This document shows positions 24,685 to 33,156 of a DNA stretch of 64,000 bases, piece after piece. The translations under genes were made by a program, and so were the position numbers. The stretch's first letter is position 1, and each line of letters starts with the position of its first letter. Source of the stretch: Variovorax sp. IB41 (lineage in GTDB: Bacteria; Pseudomonadota; Gammaproteobacteria; Burkholderiales; Burkholderiaceae_C); the NCBI RefSeq assembly GCF_016405905.1, contig NZ_JAEFCB010000011.1, positions 62,001 to 126,000 on the forward strand. The letters are read 5' to 3'. The notes beneath the pieces are model-generated. The model made no database searches and was not told where the DNA came from. It was given only the letters and a program-made list of their open reading frames with translations.

Positions 24685-26220
24685 ATGCCTGCTGCCCCAG
24701 CCGCTCCCCCCGCCTTGCCCCTCGATGCCGAGGGCATCCTCGCGCTCGCCGCGCGCTCGATGTTTCATTTGTTCTCCAGCATCAGCCAGGGCATGTTCCT
24801 GGTGGACAGCAGCGGACGCATCGTGTGGGTGAACGAAGGCTACCGGCGCTTCCTGCCGGCGCTGGGTTTCTCGTCCATCGACCAGTTCCAGGGCCACATG
24901 GTCGAGGACGTGATCCCCAACACGCAGATGCGCCGCGTGCTCGAGACCGGCGAGCCGATCCTGGTGGACCTGCTCACGAACAAGGCGGGCACCTTCGTGG
25001 TCAGCCGCATTCCGCTGCGCGCGGAGAGCGATGGGCGCGATGGCCGTGAGGGCGGTGCGGGCGATGTGATCGGCGCCATCGGCATCGTGCTGTTCGACCA
25101 ACCCGAGACCACGCTGCAACCGCTCATCAGCAAGTTCGCGCTGCTGCAGCGCGACCTGGACGACGCGCGGCGCGAGCTCGCGAGCCAGCGCAACAACCCG
25201 CTGTACCAGCACGCGCCCGATGGGCAGCGGCGCTCCAAATACACCTTCGCGAGCTTCATCGGCAGCAGCCCCGCAGCGGTGGAGGTCAAGCGCCATGCGC
25301 GCCGCGCGGCGCAATCCACCAGCCCGGTGCTGCTGCTGGGCGAGACGGGCACCGGCAAGGAGCTGCTCGCGCACGCCATTCACGCATCCTCGGCGCGCGC
25401 CAAGGGCCTGTTCGTCAGCGTCAACATCGCGGCCGTGCCCGACACGCTGCTCGAAGCCGAGTTCTTCGGCTTTGCACCCGGTGCCTTCACCGGCGCCGAC
25501 AGGCGAGGGCGCGAAGGCAAGTTCAAGCTGGCCGATGGCGGCAGCCTCTTCCTCGACGAGATCGGCGACATGCCGCTCGGCCTGCAGGCCAAGCTGCTGC
25601 GCGCGCTGCAAGAGGGCGAGATCGAGCCGCTCGGCTCCAACAAGCTCGTGCCCTTCGATGCGCGCGTGATCGCCGCGACCTCGCGCGACCTGCCCGAGCT
25701 GGTGCGGCGCGGCCTGTTCCGGGAAGACCTTTACTACCGCCTCAACGTGCTGCCATTGCGCGTGCCGCCGCTGCGCGAACGGCGCAGCGACATCCCCGCG
25801 CTGGTCGAGGCGCTCGGCGAAGACATGGCGCTGCGCAGCGGCGAAGCGCCGCCCGAGCTCACCCCCGATGCACTCGCACTGCTCGCGGGCCAGCACTGGC
25901 GCGGCAACATCCGCGAACTGCGCAACGTGCTGGAGCAGGTGACCATGCGCAGCGATTCGCAGCGCATCGATGCCGTGCAACTCGAGCGCATCCTGCGCGA
26001 AGCGGGGCTCGAGCAGATCGAGCTGCCCGACCTGTCGCATGCGGGCGGCGATGAAGAAGCCGCGCTGCTGCGGCCGCTCGCGCAGCAGGTCGCAGAGCTG
26101 GAGCGCAAGGCCATCGCAGCGGCCATGGCCAGCACGGGCGGCAACAAGCTCGCGACCTCGCGGCTGCTCGGCATTTCGCGCGCGACTCTGTACGAGCGCA
26201 TGACGAACCAGGAGCGGTGA
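24685..26220 (+). CDS. Sigma-54-dependent transcriptional activator with PAS domain
   Basis: A 511-residue bacterial enhancer-binding protein. A PAS-type sensor (about residues 20-150: MFHLFSSISQGMFLVDSSG, VWVNEGYRRFLP) leads into the AAA+ domain. That domain has Walker A GETGTGKE (219-226), the sigma-54 contact loop GAFTGA (266-271), Walker B LFLDEIGD and sensor/arginine residues in FREDLYYRLNVLPLRVPPLRER. The C-terminal Fis-type HTH is NKLATSRLLGISRATLYERM. ATG 24685 is preferred to the more upstream TTG/ATG since the Ala/Pro linker and PAS start here. It has no receiver domain, so it is regulated by ligand or redox state rather than phosphorylation. A sigma-54 promoter lies 1.5 kb downstream before the Liv operon, its probable target. 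Confidence 0.93.
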   Translation: MPAAPAAPPALPLDAEGILALAARSMFHLFSSISQGMFLVDSSGRIVWVNEGYRRFLPALGFSSIDQFQGHMVEDVIPNTQMRRVLETGEPILVDLLTNKAGTFVVSRIPLRAESDGRDGREGGAGDVIGAIGIVLFDQPETTLQPLISKFALLQRDLDDARRELASQRNNPLYQHAPDGQRRSKYTFASFIGSSPAAVEVKRHARRAAQSTSPVLLLGETGTGKELLAHAIHASSARAKGLFVSVNIAAVPDTLLEAEFFGFAPGAFTGADRRGREGKFKLADGGSLFLDEIGDMPLGLQAKLLRALQEGEIEPLGSNKLVPFDARVIAATSRDLPELVRRGLFREDLYYRLNVLPLRVPPLRERRSDIPALVEALGEDMALRSGEAPPELTPDALALLAGQHWRGNIRELRNVLEQVTMRSDSQRIDAVQLERILREAGLEQIELPDLSHAGGDEEAALLRPLAQQVAELERKAIAAAMASTGGNKLATSRLLGISRATLYERMTNQER

Positions 26221-26256
26221 GCTCCGATCGGCAACCACCATGAGGAAGAGGATTCG

Positions 26257-27369
26257 ATGAAGGGTCTGTTCGCGAAGTTGAAAGATGCGCTGGTGAAGCC
26301 CGCGGCGCCGGTAGAGCAACCAGATGCAAACCCGCAGGAGGGGATGCTGGTCAACGCCTATTGCACCTGCGCCGAGGTTCCGGAACTTCAATTCGCGCAC
26401 ACGATGGTGGCGCGCCGCGATCTCTCCGATCCCGAGCTCGCCACGCACCTCGAAGGCTTCGTCGGCTACGTGCTGAGCCGGGGCAACGGCGAGATGACGC
26501 GCAACCGCTATCACGTGATGCGCCACATCCAGCGGGTGCAGCAGCACCTGAGCCTCGTCGTCGAGGACGCGCAGCTCGATGCGTTCGCCGACTGGGCCGT
26601 GCAGGCCAACGCGATCCTGTTCATGCGCGATGGCGGCATCCGCGATCCCCACGGCGTGGTCTTGCTGTCCGCGGGCGGCGAGGAGGGCGATGGACGCGCT
26701 GCGATTCCCTATCCACCGCAGGCATGGGAGAGAAAGGCGCGCACGGAAGCGCTTCTCTCGGACAAGCAGATGCCGCCGCCCCAGCATCTGCCGCCGCTCA
26801 TCTCGGAGCCCGAGCTGCGATTGCGCACGACGCAGGAGATCGCGGGCAGGGCCTTCGCGCTGCTGGCCATGGCAGTCCGGGCCGAGTCGGTGGCCGCCAA
26901 GGATCCGCTCTCCGCCGAATCCCTGTTCGAAAGCCTGCCGTCCGCGCGGGCCCATCTGACGCCGAAGGAGCAGGCCTTTCTGCTGCAAGAGGCGCCATCG
27001 GAATCGGAGGTCGCGCAGTTCGCCTGGCGCTATGAATGCGTGTTCCTCCTGGAATGGGCCATGGGCCTGGTGGACGAACTGCCGTTTCCCTCGGCCATCT
27101 GCGACGTGCCGTTGACGACCCGCCTCCTGCTGGACGCGCACGACGAGCAAGGCCTGATGCGCGCGATGCGCATGCGGACGGACAGCGAGATCCTCGACGC
27201 GCTCGACCTGCACTACCGGCTCCACTGGCTCACGCGCCAGGCCGAGCTCAAGGAACAGGCCGTGCCGGCGGGGCTCGATGCCGGCGTGATCCTGGAGCGC
27301 CACCGGGTGCTGAACTGGCTGGTCCGCTTCGAGAACAAGGAATGGGATGAAGTCGATACGCCGACCTGA
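26257..27369 (+). CDS. DUF4272-like protein of unknown function
   Basis: A 370-residue cytosolic protein with no signal or TM segment. The C-terminal half (about residues 190-365) has the pattern I associate with DUF4272: IAGRAFALLAMAVRAES, a FAWRYECVFLLEWAMGLVDEL block, and DALDLHYRLHWLTRQAE with ERHRVLNWL. The N-terminal half has a CTCAE motif and the MTRNRYHVMRHIQRVQQHL region. The family has no established biochemical role. GAGGAAGAGG precedes the ATG by 6 bp. It begins 36 bp after the sigma-54 activator, in the same direction, so they may be co-transcribed. Confidence 0.7.
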   Translation: MKGLFAKLKDALVKPAAPVEQPDANPQEGMLVNAYCTCAEVPELQFAHTMVARRDLSDPELATHLEGFVGYVLSRGNGEMTRNRYHVMRHIQRVQQHLSLVVEDAQLDAFADWAVQANAILFMRDGGIRDPHGVVLLSAGGEEGDGRAAIPYPPQAWERKARTEALLSDKQMPPPQHLPPLISEPELRLRTTQEIAGRAFALLAMAVRAESVAAKDPLSAESLFESLPSARAHLTPKEQAFLLQEAPSESEVAQFAWRYECVFLLEWAMGLVDELPFPSAICDVPLTTRLLLDAHDEQGLMRAMRMRTDSEILDALDLHYRLHWLTRQAELKEQAVPAGLDAGVILERHRVLNWLVRFENKEWDEVDTPT

Positions 27370-27390
27370 CTGCGCCATGAGGGCCGCACC

Positions 27391-27654
27391 ATGAGCGTCC
27401 GAGCCCTGCGTTCCACCTTCGGCCCCAACTGCCACTGGTGCGGCCTTCCCATGGACTTCGACGAGCCGCACGGCCGGCCCGAGTCCGCGACCATCGAGCA
27501 CCTCGTCGACTCGACGCTGGGCGGCGTGCGCAACCAGAAGCACCGGCGCCTCGCCCACGCCATCTGCAACCACACGCGCAACGAATTCCGCATGCAGGCC
27601 GAACGCGAATTCCAGCGCTGGATCGCGGTGCGCCAGGCTTCTGGGAAACCCTGA
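27391..27654 (+). CDS. Small HNH-type protein (putative nuclease)
   Basis: An 87-residue stand-alone HNH fold. The zinc knuckle CHWC lies at residues 14-17. ATIEHLVDSTLGG carries the usual Glu-His pair (catalytic His), and LAHAICNHTRNEFRM closes the motif with Cys/His and Asn. Nearly the whole protein is the domain, so it may be a nicking enzyme or a structural relic. It begins 21 bp after the DUF4272-like gene, so the two are likely one unit. No restriction, toxin or phage gene is near, so its target is unknown. Confidence 0.72.
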   Translation: MSVRALRSTFGPNCHWCGLPMDFDEPHGRPESATIEHLVDSTLGGVRNQKHRRLAHAICNHTRNEFRMQAEREFQRWIAVRQASGKP

Positions 27655-27673
27655 CTGATAAAAAGACAGTTGC

Positions 27674-27708
27674 CTGAAATTCAGACGCGACAAGTGTTCT
27701 GAAATCAG
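27674..27708. promoter_or_regulatory. Tandem palindromes, candidate upstream activator sites for the sigma-54 activator
   Basis: CTGAAATTCAG (27674-27684) is a perfect palindrome around one A. CTGAAATCAG (27699-27708) is a perfect palindrome around AA. The two centres are ~24.5 bp apart. They lie about 82-116 bp upstream of the predicted sigma-54 start site, the normal range for enhancer-binding proteins with Fis-type HTH. Confidence 0.55.
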
Positions 27709-27744
27709 GCGCCAAGGGCTTCTTCCCAATGAAGAAACCTTTGT

Positions 27745-27757
27745 TATCAACGACTTG
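27745..27757 (+). promoter_or_regulatory. IHF consensus site
   Basis: TATCAACGACTTG matches the IHF consensus WATCAANNNNTTR at every position. It sits between the tandem palindromes and the -24/-12 element, where a bend is needed to bring an enhancer-bound activator to sigma-54 RNA polymerase. Confidence 0.6.
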
Positions 27758-27763
27758 GTCGTG

Positions 27764-27779
27764 TGGCACGAACTGTGCA
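27764..27779 (+). promoter_or_regulatory. Sigma-54 (-24/-12) promoter of the Liv/PHA operon
   Basis: TGGCACGAACTGTGCA fits the -24/-12 consensus with an exact TGGCACG box and GTGCA for TTGCW. GG (27765-27766) and GC (27777-27778) are separated by exactly 10 bp. The start is predicted near 27790 and the binding-protein ATG is at 27812, leaving a short leader with its ribosome site. Confidence 0.65.
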
Positions 27780-27811
27780 ATATTCAGTCACCACTTTCAG
27801 GAGACATAACG

Positions 27812-28999
27812 ATGATCCGTCGCCACCTCGTCGCGCTGGCCGCGCTTTCCGCCTGCGCCGCCGCCGCGCCCGCCTGGGCCCAGTCCAACGAAATCCGCAT
27901 CGCCCACATCTACAGCAAGACCGGCGCGCTGGAGGCCTACGGCAAGCAGACGCAGACCGGCTTCATGATGGGCCTGGATTACGCCACCGGCGGCACGATG
28001 GCCATCAACGGCAAGAAGCTCGTGGTCATCGAGAAGGACGACCAAGGCAAGCCCGACCTGGGCAAATCGCTGCTGGCCGCCGCGTACTCCGACGACAAGG
28101 CCGCGCTGGCCGTCGGCCCGACCGCTTCGGGCGTCGCGCTCGCGATGCTGCCGGTGGCCGAGGAGTACAAGAAGATCCTGCTGGTCGAGCCCGCCGTGGC
28201 CGACTCGATCACCGGCGACAAGTGGAACAAGTACATCTTCCGCACCGGCCGCAATTCGAGCCAGGACGCGATCTCCAACGCGGTCGCGGTCGACAAGGCC
28301 GGCGTCACCGTCGCCACGCTCGCGCAGGACAACGCCTTCGGCCGCGACGGCGTGAAGGCCTTCGGCGCCGCGCTCAAGAAGGCCAAGCTGGTGCACGAGG
28401 AGTACCTGCCGCCCGCGACCACCGACTTCACCGCCGGCGCGCAGCGCCTGATCGACAAGCTCAAAGACCAGCCGGGCCGCAAGATCATCTGGATCGTCTG
28501 GGCCGGCGCGGGCAATCCGTTCAAGATCGTCGACCTGGACCTCAAGCGCTACAACATCGAGATCGCCACCGGCGGCAACATCCTGCCGGCCATGGCCGCG
28601 TACAAGGCGCTGCCGGGCATGGAGGGCGCGGCGTACTACTACTTCGGCATCCCGAAGAACCCGGTGAACGAGGCGATGGTCTCGGCGCACTACAAGCAGT
28701 TCAAGACGCCGCCGGACTTCTTCACGGCCGGCGGCTTCTCGGCCGCGATGGCGGTGGTGACGGCGCTGAAGAAGACGGGCGGCGACACCAACACCAACAA
28801 GCTCATCAGCACCATGGAAGGCATGAGCTTCGACACGCCCAAGGGCAAGATGACCTTCCGCAAGGAAGACCACCAGGCGATGCAGTCGATGTACCACTTC
28901 AAGATCAAGGTCGACCCGGCGTTCGCCTGGGGCGTGCCCGAGCTCGTGCACGAGATCAAGCCCGAAGAGATGGACATCCCGATCAAGAACAAGCGCTGA
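27812..28999 (+). CDS. Branched-chain-amino-acid-type ABC transporter substrate-binding protein
   Basis: A 395-residue periplasmic protein with a Sec signal (MIRRHLVALAALSACAAAAPAWAQ). The fold is the LivK/Leu-Ile-Val-binding type (type I periplasmic): IRIAHIYSKTGALEAYGKQ at the start, a central AVGPTASGVALAMLPVAEEY block, and AFGRDGVKAFGAALKKAKL. AGGAG precedes the ATG. The other four Liv components are downstream, after the depolymerase gene. Such proteins bind amino acids, amides, urea or aromatic and hydroxy acids, so leucine should not be assumed; the neighbouring depolymerase suggests a hydroxyacid or its oligomer. Confidence 0.93.
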   Translation: MIRRHLVALAALSACAAAAPAWAQSNEIRIAHIYSKTGALEAYGKQTQTGFMMGLDYATGGTMAINGKKLVVIEKDDQGKPDLGKSLLAAAYSDDKAALAVGPTASGVALAMLPVAEEYKKILLVEPAVADSITGDKWNKYIFRTGRNSSQDAISNAVAVDKAGVTVATLAQDNAFGRDGVKAFGAALKKAKLVHEEYLPPATTDFTAGAQRLIDKLKDQPGRKIIWIVWAGAGNPFKIVDLDLKRYNIEIATGGNILPAMAAYKALPGMEGAAYYYFGIPKNPVNEAMVSAHYKQFKTPPDFFTAGGFSAAMAVVTALKKTGGDTNTNKLISTMEGMSFDTPKGKMTFRKEDHQAMQSMYHFKIKVDPAFAWGVPELVHEIKPEEMDIPIKNKR

Positions 29000-29029
29000 T
29001 CGACACGGCGCCGATCGCCCCCTGACCGC

Positions 29030-29050
29030 GCGGCGCGCAAGAAGCGCCGC
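29030..29050 (+). other. Intergenic hairpin between binding protein and depolymerase genes
   Basis: GCGGCGC (29030-29036) and GCGCCGC (29044-29050) enclose a 7-nt loop, 31 bp after the stop of the binding-protein gene. No T run follows, so it looks like an mRNA-stabilising or partial-termination hairpin. This would favour high binding-protein output over the rest of the operon. Confidence 0.45.
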
Positions 29051-29177
29051 TCCCATTTCGCCCCGGATGGCCGCCGGGCGAAGCGCCAGCCTGCGTGCGC
29101 GCAAGCCGGTGCGTTTCCACGGCCGATTCGTCAGTCTGCAAGCAAGCGTTCGATACCCACAACACAAGGAGACAGCG

Positions 29178-30635
29178 ATGCAAGCGATGAGAAGGAACTG
29201 GAAGGGACTGGCCGCGGCAGCGGCAATGACGGTGGCGGCGCATGCCGCGGTGGCGGCGGTGCCGCTGCCTGCGCTCAAAGCCAATCCGGCGGAGGTGAGC
29301 GTCTCGGGCCTGTCGGCCGGCGGCTTCATGGCGGTGCAACTGCACGTGGCCTATTCGGCCACCTTCAAGCGCGGCGCCGGCATCGTGGCCGGCGGTCCGT
29401 ACTACTGCGCCGAAGGCTCGGTGCTCAACGCCACGGGGCGCTGCATGACGCACAGCACCGCCATCCCGGTGTCCACGCTCGTGAGCACCACCAACAGCTG
29501 GGCCGCGAGCGGCGCGATCGATGCGGTCTCCAACATGACGGGCTCCAGGGTCTACATGTTCTCCGGCACCTCGGACAACACCGTCAAGCAGGCGGTGATG
29601 AACGACCTGAAGACCTACTACCAGAGCTTCGTGCCGGCCGCCAACACGGTCTACAAGAACAACCTGGGCGCGGGCCACGCGATGGTCACCGACGACTACG
29701 GCGCGGCCTGCAGCACCACCGCCACGCCCTACATCAACAACTGCGGCTTCGACCTCGCGGGCGAGATCCTCACGCACCTGTACGGCCCGCTGAATGCGCG
29801 CAACAACGGCACGCTGGGCGGCACCTTCACCGAGTTCAACCAGGGCGAATTCGCCGGCGGCTCGGGCATGGCCGCCACCGGCTGGCTCTACACGCCCGCG
29901 GCTTGCGCGGCCGGCAGCGGCAACAGCTGCCGCGTGCACCTGGTGCTGCACGGCTGCAAGCAGAACTACACGGACGTCGGCGACCAGTACGTGAAGAAGA
30001 CCGGCTACAACCGTTGGGCCGACACCAACAACATCATCCTTCTCTACCCGCAGACCAGCACCGCCGCGACCAACAGCTGCTGGGACTGGTGGGGCTACGG
30101 CAGCGTCAACTACGCCAAGAAGTCCGGCCCGCAAATGGCGGCGCTAAAGGCCATGATCGACCGCGTCAGCGGCTCGGGCGGCGGCTCGTCGCTGCCGGCA
30201 CCGACCGGCGTGGGCACCTCGGGCGCGACCAGCAGCAGCATGGTGATCGGCTGGGCGGGCGTCACTGGTGCGAGCGGCTACAACGTGTACCGCGGCGGCA
30301 GCAAGGTCAACGCCGCGCCGGTCGCCGGCACCAACTACACCGACACGGGCCTGGCCGCATCCACCACCTACAGCTGGACCGTCGCGGCGCTGGACGCGAG
30401 CAGCGCGGAGGGCGCGATGTCGACGGCTGCCACCGGCACCACCACCTCGGGCGGCACCGGCGGCACCTGCTACACCGCGAGCAACTATGCGCACACGATG
30501 GCCGGTCGCGCCTATGCGTTGTGGGGTCTGACGTATGCCTACGGCTCGGCGCAGGCCATGGGCTTGTGGAACATCTACGTCACCACCACGCTGAAGCAGA
30601 CCGGCCCGAACTACTACGTGATCGGCACCTGTTGA
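29178..30635 (+). CDS. Extracellular short-chain-length polyhydroxyalkanoate depolymerase, type-2 catalytic domain
   Basis: A 485-residue secreted esterase that should cleave poly(3-hydroxybutyrate)-type polymer to oligomers and monomers. A Sec signal ends near AAVAAV. The lipase box GLS46AGG lies near the N-terminus and the oxyanion His in VLHGCKQNY (His258) comes after it, the order that defines type-2 catalytic domains. A fibronectin-III linker (about residues 338-425) leads to a 55-residue C-terminal domain with terminal cysteines (C431, last residue Cys) and aromatic repeats, the expected polymer-binding module. It starts after AAGGAGACAGCG. It is embedded between the Liv binding-protein and ATPase genes in the same direction. 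Confidence 0.9.
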   Translation: MQAMRRNWKGLAAAAAMTVAAHAAVAAVPLPALKANPAEVSVSGLSAGGFMAVQLHVAYSATFKRGAGIVAGGPYYCAEGSVLNATGRCMTHSTAIPVSTLVSTTNSWAASGAIDAVSNMTGSRVYMFSGTSDNTVKQAVMNDLKTYYQSFVPAANTVYKNNLGAGHAMVTDDYGAACSTTATPYINNCGFDLAGEILTHLYGPLNARNNGTLGGTFTEFNQGEFAGGSGMAATGWLYTPAACAAGSGNSCRVHLVLHGCKQNYTDVGDQYVKKTGYNRWADTNNIILLYPQTSTAATNSCWDWWGYGSVNYAKKSGPQMAALKAMIDRVSGSGGGSSLPAPTGVGTSGATSSSMVIGWAGVTGASGYNVYRGGSKVNAAPVAGTNYTDTGLAASTTYSWTVAALDASSAEGAMSTAATGTTTSGGTGGTCYTASNYAHTMAGRAYALWGLTYAYGSAQAMGLWNIYVTTTLKQTGPNYYVIGTC

Positions 30636-30679
30636 GGCCGATCGAGATCGACACTCTTTTCTTTTCGCAATGACCAACG

Positions 30680-31444
30680 ATGCTTGAGACCCGAGACCTG
30701 ACCATCCGCTTCGGGGGACACGTGGCCGTCAACAGCGTGAGCTGCGCTTTTGCGCCGGGCACGCTGACGGCCATCGTCGGCCCCAACGGGGCGGGCAAGA
30801 CCACCTACTTCAACCTGATCTCGGGGCAGCTCAAGGCGAGCGCCGGCACGGTGTCGCTCGACGGGCAATCGCTCTCGGGCCTCGCGCCGTCCGCGCGCAC
30901 GCACGCGGGGCTGGGGCGGGCCTTCCAGCTCACCAACCTCTTTCCCAACCTCACGGTGCTGGAGAACGTGCGCCTGGCGGTGCAGGCCACGCGCGAGGGG
31001 GCGCATCGGCGGGGCCTGAACCTCTGGAGCATCTGGAGCGACCACAAGGCGCTGACCGAACGCGCGGACCAGATCCTCGCGGACGTGGCGCTGAAATCGC
31101 GCGAGCACGCGACGGTCGCGAGCCTGCCGCACGGCGACCAGCGCAAGCTCGAGGTGGCGCTGCTCATGGCGCTGGAGCCCAAGGTCTTCATGTTCGACGA
31201 ACCCACGGCCGGCATGAACGCGGCCGAGGCGCCGGTCATCCTCGATCTGATCCGCAAGTTGAAGCAGGACAAGACCAAGACCATCCTGCTGGTCGAGCAC
31301 AAGATGGACGTGGTGCGCGAGCTCGCGGACCGCATCATCGTGCTGCACAACGGCACGCTGGTGGCCGATGGCGAACCGGCCGAGGTGATCGCCTCGCCGG
31401 TGGTGCAGGAGGCCTACCTGGGCATCGCAAAGGAGGCTGCATGA
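30680..31444 (+). CDS. Liv-type ABC transporter ATPase (LivG-like)
   Basis: A 254-residue cytosolic ATPase. Walker A is GPNGAGKTT (starting at residue 34), and the signature region is VASLPHGDQRKLEVALLM, a slightly divergent form of LSGGQ typical for LivG. Walker B is VFMFDEPTAGMN, and the H-loop is ILLVEHKMD. The family's EPTAGMNPxE is present as EPTAGMNAAE. No strong ribosome site is seen before ATG 30680. Its stop overlaps the next start as ATGA. Confidence 0.94.
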   Translation: MLETRDLTIRFGGHVAVNSVSCAFAPGTLTAIVGPNGAGKTTYFNLISGQLKASAGTVSLDGQSLSGLAPSARTHAGLGRAFQLTNLFPNLTVLENVRLAVQATREGAHRRGLNLWSIWSDHKALTERADQILADVALKSREHATVASLPHGDQRKLEVALLMALEPKVFMFDEPTAGMNAAEAPVILDLIRKLKQDKTKTILLVEHKMDVVRELADRIIVLHNGTLVADGEPAEVIASPVVQEAYLGIAKEAA

Positions 31445-32166
31445 GCTCGAATCTCTTGACGCTCGAAGGCGTTCAGACGCACATCGGGGCGTACCACATC
31501 CTGCACGGCGTGGACCTCGCCGTGCCCCGCGGCCAGCTCACCATGCTGCTGGGCCGCAACGGCGCGGGCAAGACGACCACGCTGCGAACCATCATGGGCC
31601 TGTGGCACGCCTCCGAGGGCCGGGTGCGTTTCGCCGACAAGGACATCACAGCGCTGCAGACGCCCCAGATCGCGGGCCTGGGCATCGCCTACGTGCCCGA
31701 GAACATGGGCATCTTCTCCGACCTCACCGTGAAGGAGAACATGTTGCTCGCGGCACGCGGCGCCAAGAACGCTGCGCAGATCGACGACACGCGTCTGAAG
31801 TGGATCTTCAAGCTCTTCCCCGCAGTGGAGAAGTTCTGGAACCATCCGGCCGGCAAGCTCTCGGGCGGGCAGAAGCAGATGCTGGCCGTCTCGCGCGCCA
31901 TCGTGGAGCCGCGCGAGCTGCTCCTGATCGACGAGCCGAGCAAGGGCCTCGCGCCCGTGATGATCAACAACATGATCGACGCGTTCGCCGAGCTCAAGCG
32001 AAGCGGCGTGACGATCCTGCTGGTGGAGCAGAACATCAACTTCGCCCAGCGCCTGGGCGACAACGTCGCGGTGATGGACAACGGCCGCGTGGTGCACAGC
32101 GGCTCGATGGCGGCGTTCTCCGCCGATGCGCAACTGCAGCAATCGCTGCTCGGACTGGCTCTATGA
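31441..32166 (+). CDS. Liv-type ABC transporter ATPase (LivF-like)
   Basis: A 241-residue ATPase. Walker A is LGRNGAGKTTTLR, the signature is KLSGGQKQMLAVSRAI, Walker B is LLLIDEPSKGLAP and the H-loop is ILLVEQNI. This is the LivF pattern, with the EQN H-loop distinguishing it from LivG. It is coupled at both ends by ATGA overlaps with the LivG-like and LivH-like genes. With LivG it powers the LivH/LivM permease. Confidence 0.95.
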   Translation: MSSNLLTLEGVQTHIGAYHILHGVDLAVPRGQLTMLLGRNGAGKTTTLRTIMGLWHASEGRVRFADKDITALQTPQIAGLGIAYVPENMGIFSDLTVKENMLLAARGAKNAAQIDDTRLKWIFKLFPAVEKFWNHPAGKLSGGQKQMLAVSRAIVEPRELLLIDEPSKGLAPVMINNMIDAFAELKRSGVTILLVEQNINFAQRLGDNVAVMDNGRVVHSGSMAAFSADAQLQQSLLGLAL

Positions 32167-33143
32167 AACTCGACTTCGACTGGAAGCCGCTGCTTCTGGC
32201 CCCCATCCTCGCGCTCGTCGCGCTGCCGCTCACGGGCTCCTTCTCGACCTGGCTCACGCTCACGGTCGCGGGCCTGGCGATGGGCATGATCATCTTCATC
32301 ATCGCCTCGGGCCTCACGCTGGTGTTCGGCCTCATGGACGTGCTGAACTTCGGCCACGGCGTGTTCATCGCGCTGGGCGCCTTCGTGGCGAGCAGCGTGC
32401 TGGGCCTCATGGGCGACTGGACCGGCTCGCAGGAACTGTGGCGCAACCTGGTTGCGGTATTCCCCGCGATGCTGGTCGCGATGGCCGTCGCGGGCGCGGT
32501 CGGCTTTGCGTTCGAGCGCTTCATCGTGCGGCCCGTCTACGGCCAGCATCTGAAGCAGATCCTCATCACGATGGGCGGCATGATCATCGGCGAGGAGCTC
32601 ATCAAGGTGATCTGGGGCCCGGCGCAGGTGCCGCTGCCCTTGCCCGAGGCACTGCGCGGATCGCTGCTGGTCGGTGATGCGGCGATCAGCAAGTACCGGC
32701 TGCTCGCGGTGGCCGTGGGCATCGTGGTGTTCGGCGTTCTCGCATGGACGCTCGGCCGCACGAAGATCGGCCTCCTGATCCGCGCCGGCGTGCAGGACCG
32801 CGAGATGGTCGAGTCGCTCGGCTACCGCATCGGCCGGCTCTTCGTCGGCGTGTTCGTGGTGGGCAGCGCGCTCGCGGGGCTGGGCGGCGTGATGTGGGGG
32901 CTCTTCCAGCAGAACCTCGTGCCGCAGATGGGCGCGCAGGTCAACGTGCTGATCTTCATCGTCATCATCATCGGCGGGCTCGGCTCGACGGGCGGGGCGC
33001 TCATCGGCGCGCTGCTCGTGGGGCTCATGACCAACTACATCGGCTTCCTGCTGCCCACGGTCACGCAGTTCGCGAGCATCTTCCTGATGGTGGCGGTGCT
33101 GCTGTGGCGGCCGCAGGGCGTGTACCCCGTGGCGAACCGTTGA
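32163..33143 (+). CDS. Liv-type ABC transporter permease (LivH-like)
   Basis: A 326-residue inner-membrane permease with ~8 helices. MGMIIFIIASGLTLVFGLMDVLNFGHG (about residues 40-66) is the LivH landmark, and LGGVMWGLFQQNLVPQMGAQ with IIIGGLGSTGGALIGALLVG lies near the C-terminus in the coupling region. The start ATG overlaps the LivF stop. The next gene follows after 13 bp with a GAGGAAG ribosome site. Confidence 0.94.
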   Translation: MKLDFDWKPLLLAPILALVALPLTGSFSTWLTLTVAGLAMGMIIFIIASGLTLVFGLMDVLNFGHGVFIALGAFVASSVLGLMGDWTGSQELWRNLVAVFPAMLVAMAVAGAVGFAFERFIVRPVYGQHLKQILITMGGMIIGEELIKVIWGPAQVPLPLPEALRGSLLVGDAAISKYRLLAVAVGIVVFGVLAWTLGRTKIGLLIRAGVQDREMVESLGYRIGRLFVGVFVVGSALAGLGGVMWGLFQQNLVPQMGAQVNVLIFIVIIIGGLGSTGGALIGALLVGLMTNYIGFLLPTVTQFASIFLMVAVLLWRPQGVYPVANR

Positions 33144-33156
33144 GGAAGAAGACACC

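Noticed and set aside
27391..27654. HNH gene as evidence for a mobile element or group II/I intron
   Set aside because: No intron ends, direct repeats, integrase or transposase nearby, and codon use looks like the neighbours.
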